The translations under genes were made by a program, and so were the position numbers. From positions 124,001 to 188,000 of the forward strand of contig CP060765.1 of NCBI GenBank assembly GCA_023205875.1: a DNA stretch of 64,000 nucleotides, in the 5' to 3' direction. The notes under the pieces were generated by a model. That model worked only from the letters and a program-made list of their open reading frames with translations, was not told where the DNA came from and made no database searches. The number at the start of each line of letters is the position of its first letter. Position 1 is the first letter of the stretch. Source of the stretch: Chloropicon primus (lineage: Eukaryota; Chlorophyta; Chloropicophyceae; Chloropicales; Chloropicaceae). This document shows, in pieces, positions 40,598 through 51,165 of this stretch.

Positions 40598-42321
40598 ATG
40601 GTGGAGGTTGACACCCCTTCCAAAGATCCAGAACCTTGCCAACCTTGCTTGAGTTGCTCCACAAAAAGTGACCAACTTTTGGAAAGAGATAAAGTGATAA
40701 GGAAGCTTAGAGAGTCCTTGGAAAGGGAAAGGAATGCTCGAGCACAAGCGGAGGCCAAGTACAAGAATGTTGCAGAGAAGGTGAGTGGCATGTTACATCA
40801 CAATGCATTGCATTGCATTGTTCGTTCATGACGGCGACGTGCATCCACGTCTGACTATTGTGTACCGGGCTTTGATAGAATGTTGGTGCAGAGAAGTTGG
40901 CAGCTGAAGCGAATGGCAAAGCAGTTGCTGCAGAGAAGAGAGTCCAGGACTTGGAGAAGAAGCTGGAAGCGACGGTGAAAGCGTGCCGCAGCGACAGGAG
41001 GAAAGCTATGGAGGAGCTTGAGGTGATCCAAGAGCGATGCAACCAAAGCCTTGAAGAGATGAAGGTGGACACTGCAAAGCAGTTGGAGTATGCCAAGAAG
41101 GAGTACGAGGATAACATCGAGAGCATAAGGAAGGAAGCGGAGGATAGGGTGAAAGAGATCGAAGAGAATGCGATTAATGATGCGAGGGGGACTGCTTTGG
41201 ACCATGTTCAGGAGGCGCAGGCTGAATCGGCGAAGGCTGAGGCCGAGGTGCAAGACCTTCGAAAGGAACTGGAGAAGGTCACCACGGAGCGGAGCGAGGT
41301 GGTGGACCAGCTGCGGCAGATCAATAAGAAGAACGAGCGTGAGAAGTACGTGCTGCACGAGAAGATTGAGTTCATGGAGCAGCAGTACCAGGAGAGGATG
41401 ACCCAGCAAGAGAGCGTGACGAGGACTGAGATGCAGGCCTTGCACGAGAGGCAGATCAAACAGGTGTTCAAGGAGCTGGAGTGGGAGAAGCAGAAGCTGA
41501 ACTTTTACAAGAAGAACGCGGAGAACGAGCTGCAGGACAATACTGAGCTCTTGCTGGAGATCGAGTCCATTCATGAGAGGTGCGCCGTGGAACAAGAGGA
41601 GATCTTTAACTCCATGAGCGAGTTCAAGAAGGAGATTCTGGAGAGGCAACAGCAAGTCGAGTTCGAGATGAGAGTTCTCCTTCGGGAAGAGATCTCGTTC
41701 TTGAGCAGCTTGCTGAGGCCAGCAAGCCCAGACGAGGACGCGCTAGTGAAGGCAAACGTTGTGCAGCTCCAAAAGAAGGTGCAGAAGTTGAAGGCGTCTT
41801 TCTCGTACTTGAAGTATAGATCGCTGATGGGGACGGAAGTCAAGAAGCAGCCCGCGAGTCCAGACGAGAACACGGAATCCTCGTTTGAGACCCCGATGAC
41901 CGGGGAGCAGGAGGTGGAGGACGCGCCAAGGACCCCAGGAACTCCTCGAAACGGCTTGATGAAAACGTCAGCAACCACGCCGGGCGAGGGAGCGTCCACA
42001 AAGGGTTCGAATCACGGGGCGTACACGAACAGTCCGTACCTGAAAGCATCTCAGAAGAAAGAAACTTTCGTTGTTTCCGATGCCAGGAGGTCACAAAGTG
42101 CTAGGCCGTCACGATACAATGTTGCAGACATCAGCACGCTGAAACCCTCCTCGGCATCCTTCACGCCCAACTTCAGCGACTTGAAGCCTCTGAAGAGCGT
42201 GAAGAATGTCAACATGGGAATGCTGGGGGGCTTGCAGAGGGGCAAGGCGGACTTCTTCAACCTGAAAGATTTCAAGACTCTTGAGAGGAAAAAGTCAGGC
42301 AGGTCGACCTTAGGATTTTAA
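40598..42321 (+). CDS. Coiled-coil protein with basic phospho-rich tail
   Basis: Family not recognised. Exons 40598-40780 and 40879-42321 join in frame (about 541 residues) across a 98-bp intron (GTGAGT...TGATAG). The N-terminus has two CxxC pairs (EPCQPCLSC) followed by a coiled coil from about residue 25 to 390 (KLRESLERERNARAQAEAK, KEYEDNIESIRKEAEDRV, EREKYVLHEKIEFMEQQY). The last 150 residues are disordered with many SP/TP sites (RPASPDED, PRTPGTPRNG, KQPASPDENTE) and end ERKKSGRSTLGF. Proline-directed kinase sites suggest cell-cycle control, but that is inference. Same orientation and similar style as the gene before it. Confidence 0.7.
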
Positions 42322-42444
42322 CAAGTTTGGAAGAGCAGAAAGCTGGAAAAAAAACTTCATTTTATGTAATTGTATGAATACATGATAACACCAAGCCAAA
42401 GATAGATATACGGTGATTCTTTGGCCCCCAGAAAAAAAATTAAA

Positions 42445-44079
42445 TTACGCCACAACCAGAAGCCTTTGCCCTTCCTCCACGCCAAGCTGCTGCAGGGTGT
42501 CCTCCGCGTGAAGCAGCTCTTCCGGCGCATCCTCCCTGTCGATGTAAATGCTTGCGCCAGAAACTTTGAAGAGCCTTTGGACGAGCACTTTGAACTTGTT
42601 CAGCATCAAATTCGATGGAAGCTTCTTCTTTATGGTGGTGACGGCCTCTTTGGTATCCAAGCTGGTGACCAAGGAGATTTCTACCGCCAGCAGAGTTTTC
42701 GCTATGGTTGTTCGGTCCCCGCTGCTGCCCGCGCCGCCTCCCTTCACCGTGTTCTTGTTTATATTCCTATACGAAGCCAAGAGCCTCTTGAACTGCGGGT
42801 GCGTGGCTTCGATATCCTTGATCTCCTTGCCGACGGACTCCGTTAATATTTCAGTGAGGTACCCAATCTCCGCATCGACCCTCTCTTTTGGCGTAATCAC
42901 GCTTCCGTTTAGCCTGGAGACCCTCGGAAGCCTCGCGATGACACCCAACCTCGAGGCGATCATGTCCAAGCCCTCCAGGAACTTGCAACTCGAAACGCGG
43001 ATCTCTTTCAAGCTCTCAAAGTGGTCAAAGGCATCGATGTCTTCCCAAGACTGCAGGACGTTCCCGCTCAGGAAAAGCGTTTCGAGCGCCACAAAGCCTG
43101 GCCTGTGAGCCTCGGAGTACTTGTCCACGTCCGTCAAAAGATTGCCGCTCATGTTCAATTTCTTCAGGCATGTCAGAGCGCTCAGCCTCTTGACTTCGGC
43201 CCAATCTGCAATGCGGTTGTCCTCGAGGTGAAGCACTTCGATCTTGCCCAAGCTAAGCTCAAGGTTGTCACAGCCCAAAGACACGATTCGGTTCCCGGCC
43301 AAGTGGAGCTCCTTGAGGCTCGGCATGCGCCCCGCGATACCCGCCACCGTGACCCACTCCGCGCAGCAGTTGTTCAGCACCAGCGCCGTCAAGTTTTGGA
43401 ATATGGCGCCCGCGGAGGAGAGTTCCGGCGCCGATGCTGCCCAGTTAATCTCGTTCCGGCTGATGTCGAGGAGCTCCAGCCTTGGGAGCTCCTGCGAGAG
43501 CTTCGCAACCTCAGACCAGCTGCTGAGCAGCGTGGAAGAGAGGTCCAGCTCGGATATCTTTGGAACCGATTCCGAGACCACACCCGTCGGTCCGATCCGG
43601 TTGAGGTCCGATCCATTGAGATACACCGCTTTGAGCTCCTCCAGCACGCTCTGCTGCCGAACGATCGAGTCTTGGCCCACCAGCGTCACGGGAAGCCGGT
43701 GGTTCGAACTGGTGTGGATGAACATATCACACTCAAGGTCTTCCGAGGAGACGCCGCCGCAGTATTTTTCCCTGATCGCCTCCACCAGCGTCACGCCCCT
43801 CTTCAGCCTCTTTTCCCTCACGAAGGAGGCCGACGCCGGGACCCACGTCTTCCTGCACGCGAAGTATTGCTTCCCCTCCACCTGGCCGTCATGCTTTCCC
43901 CTTTCCGCCTTGTCCCACTCGATGCCAAACCAAGTTCCCTTCTGCTCATCCACCTCGCCGATGTACCTCACCGTCGCCTTCTCCCACACCAGCTCCTTCC
44001 TTCCGTCCTCTTCCCTCACATCGCGACAGGACACCAACACTCGCTCCGACACCTCCACTCCCTTGTCCTCTTCCACCAT
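42445..44079 (-). CDS. TBCE: Tubulin-folding cofactor E (TBCE)
   Basis: TBCE binds alpha-tubulin during tubulin heterodimer assembly. The ATG at 44079 (MVEEDKGVEVSERV) is used; upstream in-frame sequence would need a GTG start. Order: CAP-Gly domain (about 10-95, ATVRYIGEVDEQKGTWFGIE, GKHDGQVEGKQYF), then leucine-rich repeats (about 150-420: SELDLSSTLLSSWSEVAKL, LEVLDISRNEINW-like repeats, VLHLEDNRIADWAEVKRL, KLNMSGNLL), then a ubiquitin-like C-terminus with LVQRLFKVSGASIYID and EEGQRLLVVA. The 544-residue length agrees with the family. Complements beta-tubulin in the same window. Confidence 0.93.
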   Translation of the reverse strand: MVEEDKGVEVSERVLVSCRDVREEDGRKELVWEKATVRYIGEVDEQKGTWFGIEWDKAERGKHDGQVEGKQYFACRKTWVPASASFVREKRLKRGVTLVEAIREKYCGGVSSEDLECDMFIHTSSNHRLPVTLVGQDSIVRQQSVLEELKAVYLNGSDLNRIGPTGVVSESVPKISELDLSSTLLSSWSEVAKLSQELPRLELLDISRNEINWAASAPELSSAGAIFQNLTALVLNNCCAEWVTVAGIAGRMPSLKELHLAGNRIVSLGCDNLELSLGKIEVLHLEDNRIADWAEVKRLSALTCLKKLNMSGNLLTDVDKYSEAHRPGFVALETLFLSGNVLQSWEDIDAFDHFESLKEIRVSSCKFLEGLDMIASRLGVIARLPRVSRLNGSVITPKERVDAEIGYLTEILTESVGKEIKDIEATHPQFKRLLASYRNINKNTVKGGGAGSSGDRTTIAKTLLAVEISLVTSLDTKEAVTTIKKKLPSNLMLNKFKVLVQRLFKVSGASIYIDREDAPEELLHAEDTLQQLGVEEGQRLLVVA

Positions 44080-44668
44080 CCTCAAAATGGACCCTTCCTC
44101 TTCGAAAGCTTCGCGAAACGCGACGCCGCTTTGCAGAGAGACGGAAGGCGACCCTCTCGATGCGATGGCCCTCCCTCCTTCCCTCAAACACTTCACGCCG
44201 CTCCCTCAAAGCCACGTCACTTCCACCTCTGGCCAGCCTCCTCCTCTGGCCACAATGGAAGAAAGAGTCGTCACGCGTCACTCCGACGCGCAAACGCTTC
44301 AAGTGAAGGGTCCACCGAAAGGTCGTAACATACGCTTTCGATCCGCGCTCCTCCCTCTCCCTCTCTCCCCCGCCCGTCGACCGCGTCGACCTCCAAAGTC
44401 GTTAGAGAGGCGCACCTCTCGATCCCCTCCCCCTCCAAAAAAAAATTCTGTCCAAGCTGCTGCTGACGATTCACTAGCTGAGCGCCAAGCTTCTGTTGCC
44501 AGTGATACATTAGCCAAGCTGGTGGATGGAGGAGATGAAGGAGATTGGATGGCTTGGCTTTCCCTCTCTCGTTGTCCTCTTTCATGGCCTGACGCTGCCT
44601 CAGCTTATTGGTGTTGCTTCATAGTAATCGGACGAGTATTATTGATATAATAATAGTTTTGGTTTGGA
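44080..44668. other. Spacer between TBCE and the phosphatase gene, with one leader core
   Basis: A minus-oriented leader core lies at 44321-44297 (CTTTCGGTGGACCC then TTCACTTGAAGCG), upstream of TBCE and in its orientation. No strong donor is visible at the usual 83 bp. The rest is pyrimidine-rich sequence with no recognisable gene. Confidence 0.55.
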
Positions 44669-46765
44669 TTAGCCGACCTGCTGCTGCTTGGTTAGGTTGA
44701 GCTGGATGTCCGTGGACTGCTTGAAGAGGCCCTTCTTGTTCTTCCAGGCCTTGTCCAGGTCCTTGAGGCCCAGGGACAACGGGTCACCGAGCGTGTTGCC
44801 CACAAAGGCGGTGTGGAACCAAAAGAAAAAGTGAAGGCCTTGCTCCTTGCCCGCCTTGGTGACGCTGATCTTGCTCGTGATCTCGCCGATGGTGGGCGCC
44901 CTCTGGCCCTCCTCGAGACCGAAGACCCTCAGCCTCACGTCCCCGTGGACCCGGCAGCCCCCATCCTGGGAGAGATCGATCTCGAACGACCCGTCCTCGC
45001 TCACACGGGTCTCGCTGGTCACCTTGAGAAAGTCTTGGCTCTTGGTGTCCACGACGCAGTACACAAACGTGGGGACCGAGGGCTTGTCGGACGCCTTTTC
45101 GTCGGGAGCCAAGTACGGATTCGTCTCGAAGCAGATGGGTGCCCTGAGGGACTGGAGCGTAACGTACGTGTCCGGCACGTAGGGCAGGGTCACCAGGGTC
45201 CTGTTCGGTTCCAGGTTCTTCCAACTCCAGTTGCTGTGGAGGTACGATTCGAAGTACTTGACGTACCTCTTCTGGGAAGGGGTTTCGATCCCTTGGAGTT
45301 TGCCCTTCTTGGTGAGGTCCGTCCGCTTCTTGGCAAATAGGCTCATCGCCTTGTCGCTGCTGGCTTGCTGCTTGGAATACAGGAGCCATGCCACGACAGC
45401 AGTGCCGGACCTCCCCTTGCCCCCCCTGCAGTGCACCGCAAGCACCGCCTTGCTCTTCCCCCCCTTGGCCCCCGTAACGCTCGGCGCGTTACTCTTCGCC
45501 GTCACGCTCTCCGCGGTCTTCCTTTTGAAAAAGTCCCGAGCGCTGTGGCACATGTCGATCAACTGGTTCAAGCTCGGCGGCGTGTGGTCCTGCACCGAGT
45601 ACCGAAGTATCTCGCCACCCGAGGCATGAAAGTAAGAGTCCGCGTAAGGCAGCTCAGGACAGAAGTTGTGGATCTGGTACATACCGCACAAGCCCTGGCC
45701 GTCTGGCCTCATCTCCGTGTGCTTGGTCCTGAAGAACCTCTCCACTTCCTCGATCGGGTTTCTGTAGAGCTTGAGGATGCTGTCCACGGCGGGAACCGAC
45801 ATGGCGATGACATCCTTGGTGATGTAGCAAAGGTCGAGGTCGAACCCTTCCCTCTGGTAACGCTTCTTGTTCGTCCCAACCCTGTTCCTGGCCGCAAGCT
45901 TGGCACTCGCAGTCGCACCGAGAGACCGCGTGATCACCCGAAGGGAGTGCGTCGCCAGCCTCGCCTTCTGGATCAGCCTGAGGTGGCTCGCCACCCGGAC
46001 GCTTCTGCCCGCGAGGAGCGCACCGGTGTAATCCAAGTCGGCAATCACCAGGGCAACGGAGCCGATGGTGATGGCGAAGTCAAACCAATTCAGCTTCTTC
46101 TTGAAGAAGATCTTTGGAGTGTCCGCCAAGATGCGCAGGGATATCTCGAAGGTCAGGATGATCACAATCAGCGCCGTGCAGATGTCAACTGCCTGGTGCA
46201 CGTTCAGCTTGTCCTTCTCGTTCGCTTTCGTGTCGCCCCTGTCCACGAACGCCTCTGTGATCAGCAGGGCCACGTCGAGGACAAGCAAGATGATTATGAA
46301 TGCCTGCACCTGTACGCTGTAAACGAACTCCCTGCACTTGGTTCTCATGGAAAACGATTCCGGTTGGGATGCCTCTCCAGATTCTTTTCCAGCGCCGTCA
46401 TCCTCGCTCGCTAGGACGTTCACCTTGACCACAGAGCCCCTCGCTTCCTCGTCGCTTGGGTCTGCGCCCGCGCAGGCCTCCGAGAAGATTGGGTTCAACT
46501 TTGGTGGAGAACTCTGCGTCCTCGCGGGCTGGCCCTCCGCTGGTCCGGTGCCACCCTCACCACCCTCGTCATCGTCGTGATCGTGCAAACCGCTGAACAA
46601 CGGATTGCTCTGCTGCCTCGATTGCTTTCGCACGGTCACGGAGGTCTCCGTCATGACCACCTCCTCCTGAGTCTTAGGGTTGGCTTCGTTCCTCATGGAC
46701 CTCTCCCAGCTTATTTCCGTCAAAGCTATGGCCGTCTCGTCGTCTTCACTTCCTCTGCTATCCAT
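44669..46765 (-). CDS. Voltage-sensor-linked PTEN-like phosphatase (VSP/TPTE type)
   Basis: Looks like a voltage-sensing phosphatase, in which a four-helix voltage sensor controls a PTEN-type phosphoinositide phosphatase. The 698-residue ORF has a disordered acidic N-terminus (1-145). Four hydrophobic segments follow: S1 AFIIILLVLDVALLITEAF, S2 ICTALIVIILTFEISLRIL, S3 WFDFAITIGSVALVIADL, and an arginine-rich S4 (about 250-275) RSVRVASHLRLIQKARLA. The phosphatase core follows with HCRGGKGRSG (catalytic Cys about 446; PTEN has HCKAGKGRTG). A C2-like domain follows (TFVYCVVDTKSQDFLKVTSE, HGDVRLRVFG, LHFFFWFHTAFVG). The KxxRY linker region (RVGTNKKRYQREGFDLDLCY) is also typical. Serine replaces the usual threonine in the P-loop. 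Confidence 0.88.
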   Translation of the reverse strand: MDSRGSEDDETAIALTEISWERSMRNEANPKTQEEVVMTETSVTVRKQSRQQSNPLFSGLHDHDDDEGGEGGTGPAEGQPARTQSSPPKLNPIFSEACAGADPSDEEARGSVVKVNVLASEDDGAGKESGEASQPESFSMRTKCREFVYSVQVQAFIIILLVLDVALLITEAFVDRGDTKANEKDKLNVHQAVDICTALIVIILTFEISLRILADTPKIFFKKKLNWFDFAITIGSVALVIADLDYTGALLAGRSVRVASHLRLIQKARLATHSLRVITRSLGATASAKLAARNRVGTNKKRYQREGFDLDLCYITKDVIAMSVPAVDSILKLYRNPIEEVERFFRTKHTEMRPDGQGLCGMYQIHNFCPELPYADSYFHASGGEILRYSVQDHTPPSLNQLIDMCHSARDFFKRKTAESVTAKSNAPSVTGAKGGKSKAVLAVHCRGGKGRSGTAVVAWLLYSKQQASSDKAMSLFAKKRTDLTKKGKLQGIETPSQKRYVKYFESYLHSNWSWKNLEPNRTLVTLPYVPDTYVTLQSLRAPICFETNPYLAPDEKASDKPSVPTFVYCVVDTKSQDFLKVTSETRVSEDGSFEIDLSQDGGCRVHGDVRLRVFGLEEGQRAPTIGEITSKISVTKAGKEQGLHFFFWFHTAFVGNTLGDPLSLGLKDLDKAWKNKKGLFKQSTDIQLNLTKQQQVG

Positions 46766-47095
46766 TTAACGTTACAAGAAGCACCACCAGCACCCTACGC
46801 AAGCCTCATACATAGCAACACGAGCAACAACAAGGCACACACCCTCTCCTGCTCCCCCCTCTCCCTCCTCGCTTGCCAAAGCGAATCGCCTCGAAGGAAA
46901 GAAAGGTATTTCTTGAGCTCAAGTTCGGGCGTTGACTCGATCCAAAACGGAAGCACGCTCGCTCGGCACAACAATCGCTCGCCCGATAACCCCTACCTCC
47001 TCGGAACAACTCGGTCAAGCCTCTCTCTCCCTTCAGCCCCTCTGCCTGTGGTAGGCTTCAACACTGGGAAGAAGCCAAAGGTTTCTCCAATCTTC

Positions 47096-47466
47096 GCACA
47101 CAAGCGTCACGTAACGAGGACAAAAGGGACGAGAGAACGACGGATCACGAAGCTTTCTCGATGATCAGCCTAAATTGGGCCACAACTCGTCAAGGATTCC
47201 ACCAAAGGACGCCTCCCTTCGCTCTTGAGTAGTTGGCTTTCGAGGTTGCCAAACCCTGTAATGCAGCTTTGTCGTCGAATGGCACACAAGCGTCACGTAA
47301 CGTGGACAAAAGGGACGAGAGAACGACGGATCACGAAGCTTTCTCGATGATCAGCCTAAAATTGGGCCACAACTCGTCAAGGATTCCACCAAAGGACGCC
47401 TCCCTTCGCTCTTTGATCGCCGGCTCTTCTCCAGAGCTTCTCAAACCCGTAAATCGCACGACGTGA
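47096..47466 (-). repeat. Near-identical 186-bp tandem duplication upstream of the phosphatase gene
   Basis: Two copies, 47096-47281 and 47282-47466, share about 125 bp that differ at only a couple of bases, including GCACACAAGCGTCACGTAAC and AAGGATTCCACCAAAGGACG; their last 60 bp are diverged. On the minus strand each has CTTTGGTGGAATCC then TTGACGAG, a degenerate leader core. The period equals that of the other paired leaders, so this may be the phosphatase gene's own leader pair, recently duplicated. Confidence 0.85.
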
Positions 47467-47516
47467 GTCAAATAATTTCAGATTCATAACGCCCAGAGGC
47501 GAGGGCGAAACGAGGG

Positions 47517-47870
47517 GTGAGTTCGGAACGACATAAGGGACGACGTAGGGGAGATAGGGTGGTGTAGGAAGGTGCCAAACGATTCCTTGTCTCTTGATCT
47601 TTCGTTTGACTGCTCTCTTGTGAAGAATGGCGCCGTGATGAGGATTTGAGAGACTGAAACGTTTGGCTCTCTCTTGCTTTTTGTCAAGGTGCGGAGGTGG
47701 TGAGTACGGGACTTGTGGAGGACGAGAAGGGGAGCGGGAGGCGAGGAGGAGGCCACCCAGAAAACCTTCGTCTCTTCTTCTTTCGAAAGAGCCCTCGCTC
47801 GAAGAACTCGGTGCCCTGCTTGAGCTAACGAGACTCGTTCTCTGCCTGTCTGTGTGTCTCGGTGCTGCAG
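47517..47870 (+). repeat. Two leader intron units of the LPCAT gene separated by a micro-exon
   Basis: Unit 1 (47517-47688): donor GTGAGTTCGG, core at 47599 (CTTTCGTTTGACTGC then TCTCTTGTGAAG), tail GAATGGCGCCGTGATGAGG and GAGACTGAAACG, acceptor TTGTCAAG. Unit 2 (47700-47870): donor GTGAGTACGG, core at 47780 (CTTTCGAAAGAGCC then CTCGCTCGAAG), acceptor GGTGCTGCAG. The 11-base stretch between them would be a micro-exon. Donor-to-core is 82 and 80 bp; cores are 181 bp apart. Confidence 0.78.
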
Positions 47871-47898
47871 AGGAGGGCTTCCTCGTGCAGCAGGCGCC

Positions 47899-49720
47899 AT
47901 GGCGCAGGGGTCTCGTGGGAAGGAGACGGTGGTTACGTTCGATGTCGGGGAGGAAAGTGGGAGCCCTGCCTTCGCTTCAAGCACAAGTGGGATGACGCTG
48001 TCCTCGAGGAGCGACGGGCTCACCCCGAAGGAGAAGCTCGCTGCAGCGAACGTCGCACAGTCTCGGGCGAACCCGTTTGTGAACAACACGCCGCCGTGGT
48101 CGAGGAAGATTGTCATCCAGACCGTGCTCGTGTCGATTTTCGTCCTCCCCCTGAGGCTCTTGCTGTTTTGCCCTTCCATTGTCATGGCGTGGATACTGGA
48201 TGCGATCGCGAACATCGGCCACTACGTGCACGATGAGCCTATGCCCCAGTGGCGCTGCCGCATAGTCAACTGGAGCTCCTACTTCTGGCGCGCTTGGCTC
48301 TTTTCCCTGAGCTTCCAGGAGATCAACGTGGTTGGCACCCCGGCGCCAAGGTCCGAGGCGCCCATCTGCGTGGTGAACCACGTCAGTTTCATTGACATCT
48401 TCATCATGTACGCCTGCAAGCGCTTCATGTTTGTGGCCAAGAAGGAGGTCACGAAAATTCCCTTCGGCCGGGACATCATCAGGGCTGGGCAGACGATTCT
48501 CGTGGACAGGACGAGCAAGAAGTCTTCGGAGAGCGCAAAGGAAGCCATCTGTGCGCGCGCCCGTCAAACGTCCAGCGAGTCGGCTCCCGGTGCTCCGGAG
48601 TGGCCCACCATCGTCATGTTCCCAGAGAGCACGTGCACGAACGGAACCGCCCTGATCACGTTCAAGCAAGGAGCCTTCATTGCCGGGGTGCCTGTTCAGC
48701 CCATAACCTTGAAGTACCACTGGAAGACTGCGGACCCTTGCAAGGTTTATGGCGGCGGGCCCGGGATAGGCATCATTCTGCTGAGAATGCTCACAAGTTG
48801 GCACAACTCCGTTGATGTCCACTTTATGGGTGAGTGAGGCTTTTGGACTGGCTCTCCTTTGGCTGGGACTTCGTTTCTCTGACTAACCCCCCCCCAACAC
48901 ACATCGCCTCGTTCTCCTTCTTGCAGATGTGTACCAGCCGGACGAGGAAGAGAAGCGGGACGCGCTCCTCTACTCGGAGCACGTCAGGGTGCTGATGGCG
49001 AGGGACTTGAGAATTCCTGTGACAAACCACTCTTATGCCGATGTGCAGCTTCTCCTGGCGGCGCAGAAGATGAACATCAGGGGAAACTCAAGGAAGAAGC
49101 TGAACCTCGAGATGAACACCTTGACGGATATCTTGGACGCGAATTGCTCCGTGGAGGAGTTCAAATTCTTCGTCAACGAGTTCCACAAGGCCGCCGGGAA
49201 GGATGGGGAGCTGACCCAAGACCAGCTGTTCGAGGTGCTCGGAATGGAAAGGAACCCTGTCACCGAGAGGGTCTTCCAGCTCATTGACATCAACTCGGAC
49301 GGGACGCTCCAATTCAAAGAATTCATGTCCGGCGTAGCGTTGCTGTACTTCAGCAAGGACCCTGAGATGCACAAGCAGACGCTCGCTGAGATCGTGAGCA
49401 GGGGTCAGTCCTCCGAGACAGGGAGGCTGTACTTTGATGAGGCCGACCTGATGTGCGTCGCAAACATGAAGAGCTTCGCCTTCAGCAGGAAGAAGAAGTT
49501 CCCGGTGAGCAAGATGAAGTCCATGATGGACATGTCCGAGGACCATCCGTCGGTCTTGAGCACGGTGTCCTTGGCCACCGAGGCATCAGATACGGAGGCT
49601 TCCCCAAGCTCGCCGCCGCCCCAGCTGTGGTGGACGCCTGACGAATTGTACCAGTACATCAAGAGGAATCCAAAGGACTTTGCCTGGCTCCAAAACCCTT
49701 CCCTGATCAAGAAAAAGTAA
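47899..49720 (+). CDS. LPCAT-type lysophospholipid acyltransferase with EF hand
   Basis: Acylates lysophosphatidylcholine or related lysolipids at the ER (LPCAT1/2 type). Exons 47899-48829 and 48927-49720 join within a codon (HFM-D-VYQ), giving 574 residues; the intron is GTGAGT...TTGCAG. A membrane segment (about 75-100, VLVSIFVLPLRLLLFCPSIV) precedes the acyltransferase domain with the catalytic NHVSFIDI (HX4D, about residue 160). The LPCAT block FPESTCTNGTALITFKQGAF follows, then VPVQPITLKY. The C-terminal part has a calcium-binding loop DINSDGTLQFKEF (about 430) and a second degenerate EF hand. The glycine of the usual EGT motif is serine here (PEST). Confidence 0.92.
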
Positions 49721-50000
49721 CGAGCCAGTAACGCCTGCTGGCCCTCGATCAAGGGGAAAAAGGCAAACCGCCGACTACAGGTGACAGAGGAGACAGAGGA
49801 GACAGAGGAGACAGAGGGAGAGGCAGAAAGCCAGGGGAGGAGGAAGGACGAGAGCATCGGGAGTGGGGCACTTGAATGATTCAAGTTGAACTCCCACTGC
49901 GGGAAGGACAGTTTCTACTTTTTTTGATTTCGATGGATGACGTTCTTCGTCGTCGAAGTATGAATGCTTGCCCTTATCCACAACAGCCGGGGCCGTCCAG

Positions 50001-50189
50001 GTGAGTGAGTGTGTCGAAAGGAGAGGGGTTCTCGGGCGGACAGAGGCGTGGTTCGGAAGAATCGTCGCAACAGGCGGAAGCTTCTCCTCTTCCTCTTTCG
50101 TTTGACCCCACCCTCTCCGAAAATGGTGAAGCACCGAGTTGAATGGATTGCCAAAAACCAAAGCCCTTCGTTTGTTTGTTTGTTGCAGG
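50001..50189 (+). repeat. Leader intron unit upstream of EF-P
   Basis: Donor CCAG|GTGAGT at 50001, core at 50095-50121 (CTTTCGTTTGACCCC then ACCCTCTCCGAA, 94 bp after the donor), acceptor TTTGTTGCAG ending at 50189. A later acceptor CGTTGCAG (50251) just before the ATG at 50261 is also possible. The preceding spacer (49721-50000) has a GACAGAGGA array at about 49784-49817 and no gene. Confidence 0.65.
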
Positions 50190-50260
50190 ATGGATGAATG
50201 GATTGCCTCTAACACGTTTGAGTTCGGTTCAGACTTTGGTTTTCGTTGCAGAGAGCGAGG

Positions 50261-50742
50261 ATGATAGCAGGGAGAGGGACACGGGGGTCGAGGAGCGTTG
50301 GACCGAGAGGATGCCACGCCCCTCGGTGGGTGAACCACAGGAGGCCCTGGGGTCCCTCGACTTCACCGGCTTGCAGACTCGCGAGGGAAGCCAGGAGGAA
50401 CGTGGCCGTGTGTGCCATCTCGGTGAACGAATTCAAGACGGGCTTGACCATCGAGATCGACAAGGCGCCGTGGCGCGTCGTGGAGTTCCTTCATGTCAAG
50501 CCAGGAAAGGGTGCGGCCTTCGTGAGGTCAAAGCTCAAGAACGTGATTACTGGCAACACCGTGGAGAAGACCTTCAGGGCCGGTGAGAAGGTAGAGCTCG
50601 CCCAGATGGAGAAGTCCACCAAACAGTTCACCTACATGGACGGAGACCAGTACGTTTTCATGGACATGACGTCCTACGAGGAGATTAGACTCGAAAAGGT
50701 AAGCGCCGTGTTGGGATTTCCGCTCGCCGCCGTCGTCGCTCG

Positions 50743-50776
<34 letters not shown>

Positions 50777-51165
50777 TTCCTTTCCGCAGACAAGCCAAGG
50801 TCACCGAGCCGAAGCTTCCGATGACTGAAGCCTTCTCTCTCCCTCCCTCTCTCTTCTCTCTCTGGCTGGCGCGCGCAAAACCGCAGGACGACACTTGGGC
50901 CAAGTTCTTGAAGGAGGGAATGGAAGCCGGGGTCCTGGAGTGGGAGGGGAAGGTCATCGGCGTGGAGCTTCCCAGGACCGTTTCCCTCCAGGTCACGCAG
51001 ACGGACACGGGGGACAAGGGCAACACCAAGTCGGGAGGTGGTGACAAGCCAGCGACCTTGGAGACGGGCCACGTCGTCACGGTGCCTCTCTTCGTGCAAG
51101 AGGGCGAGAACGTCATCGTAGACACCGTAACCGGAAAGTACATGAGCAGAGATAAGGACGCTTAA
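50261..51165 (+). CDS. efp: Elongation factor P, plastid-type
   Basis: EF-P rescues bacterial-type ribosomes stalled at polyproline. Exons 50261-50698 and 50887-51165 join in frame (238 residues). The first 50 residues are arginine/serine-rich (transit peptide); bacterial EF-P starts at the match [20 protein letters not shown]. Domain I has [17 protein letters not shown] (the tip lysine of PGKG is where bacteria modify EF-P), then [20 protein letters not shown]. The C-terminal domain ends [15 protein letters not shown]. The intron (188 bp) has TC and CA tracts and an internal CCGCAG that could be an alternative acceptor, but only the 50886 acceptor keeps the family sequence EKDDTWAKF. Confidence 0.93.

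Noticed and set aside
42000-42013. tRNA-like GGTTCGAATC
   Set aside because: Matches the T-loop consensus but lies inside a coding exon with no cloverleaf around it. No tRNA was found elsewhere by eye.
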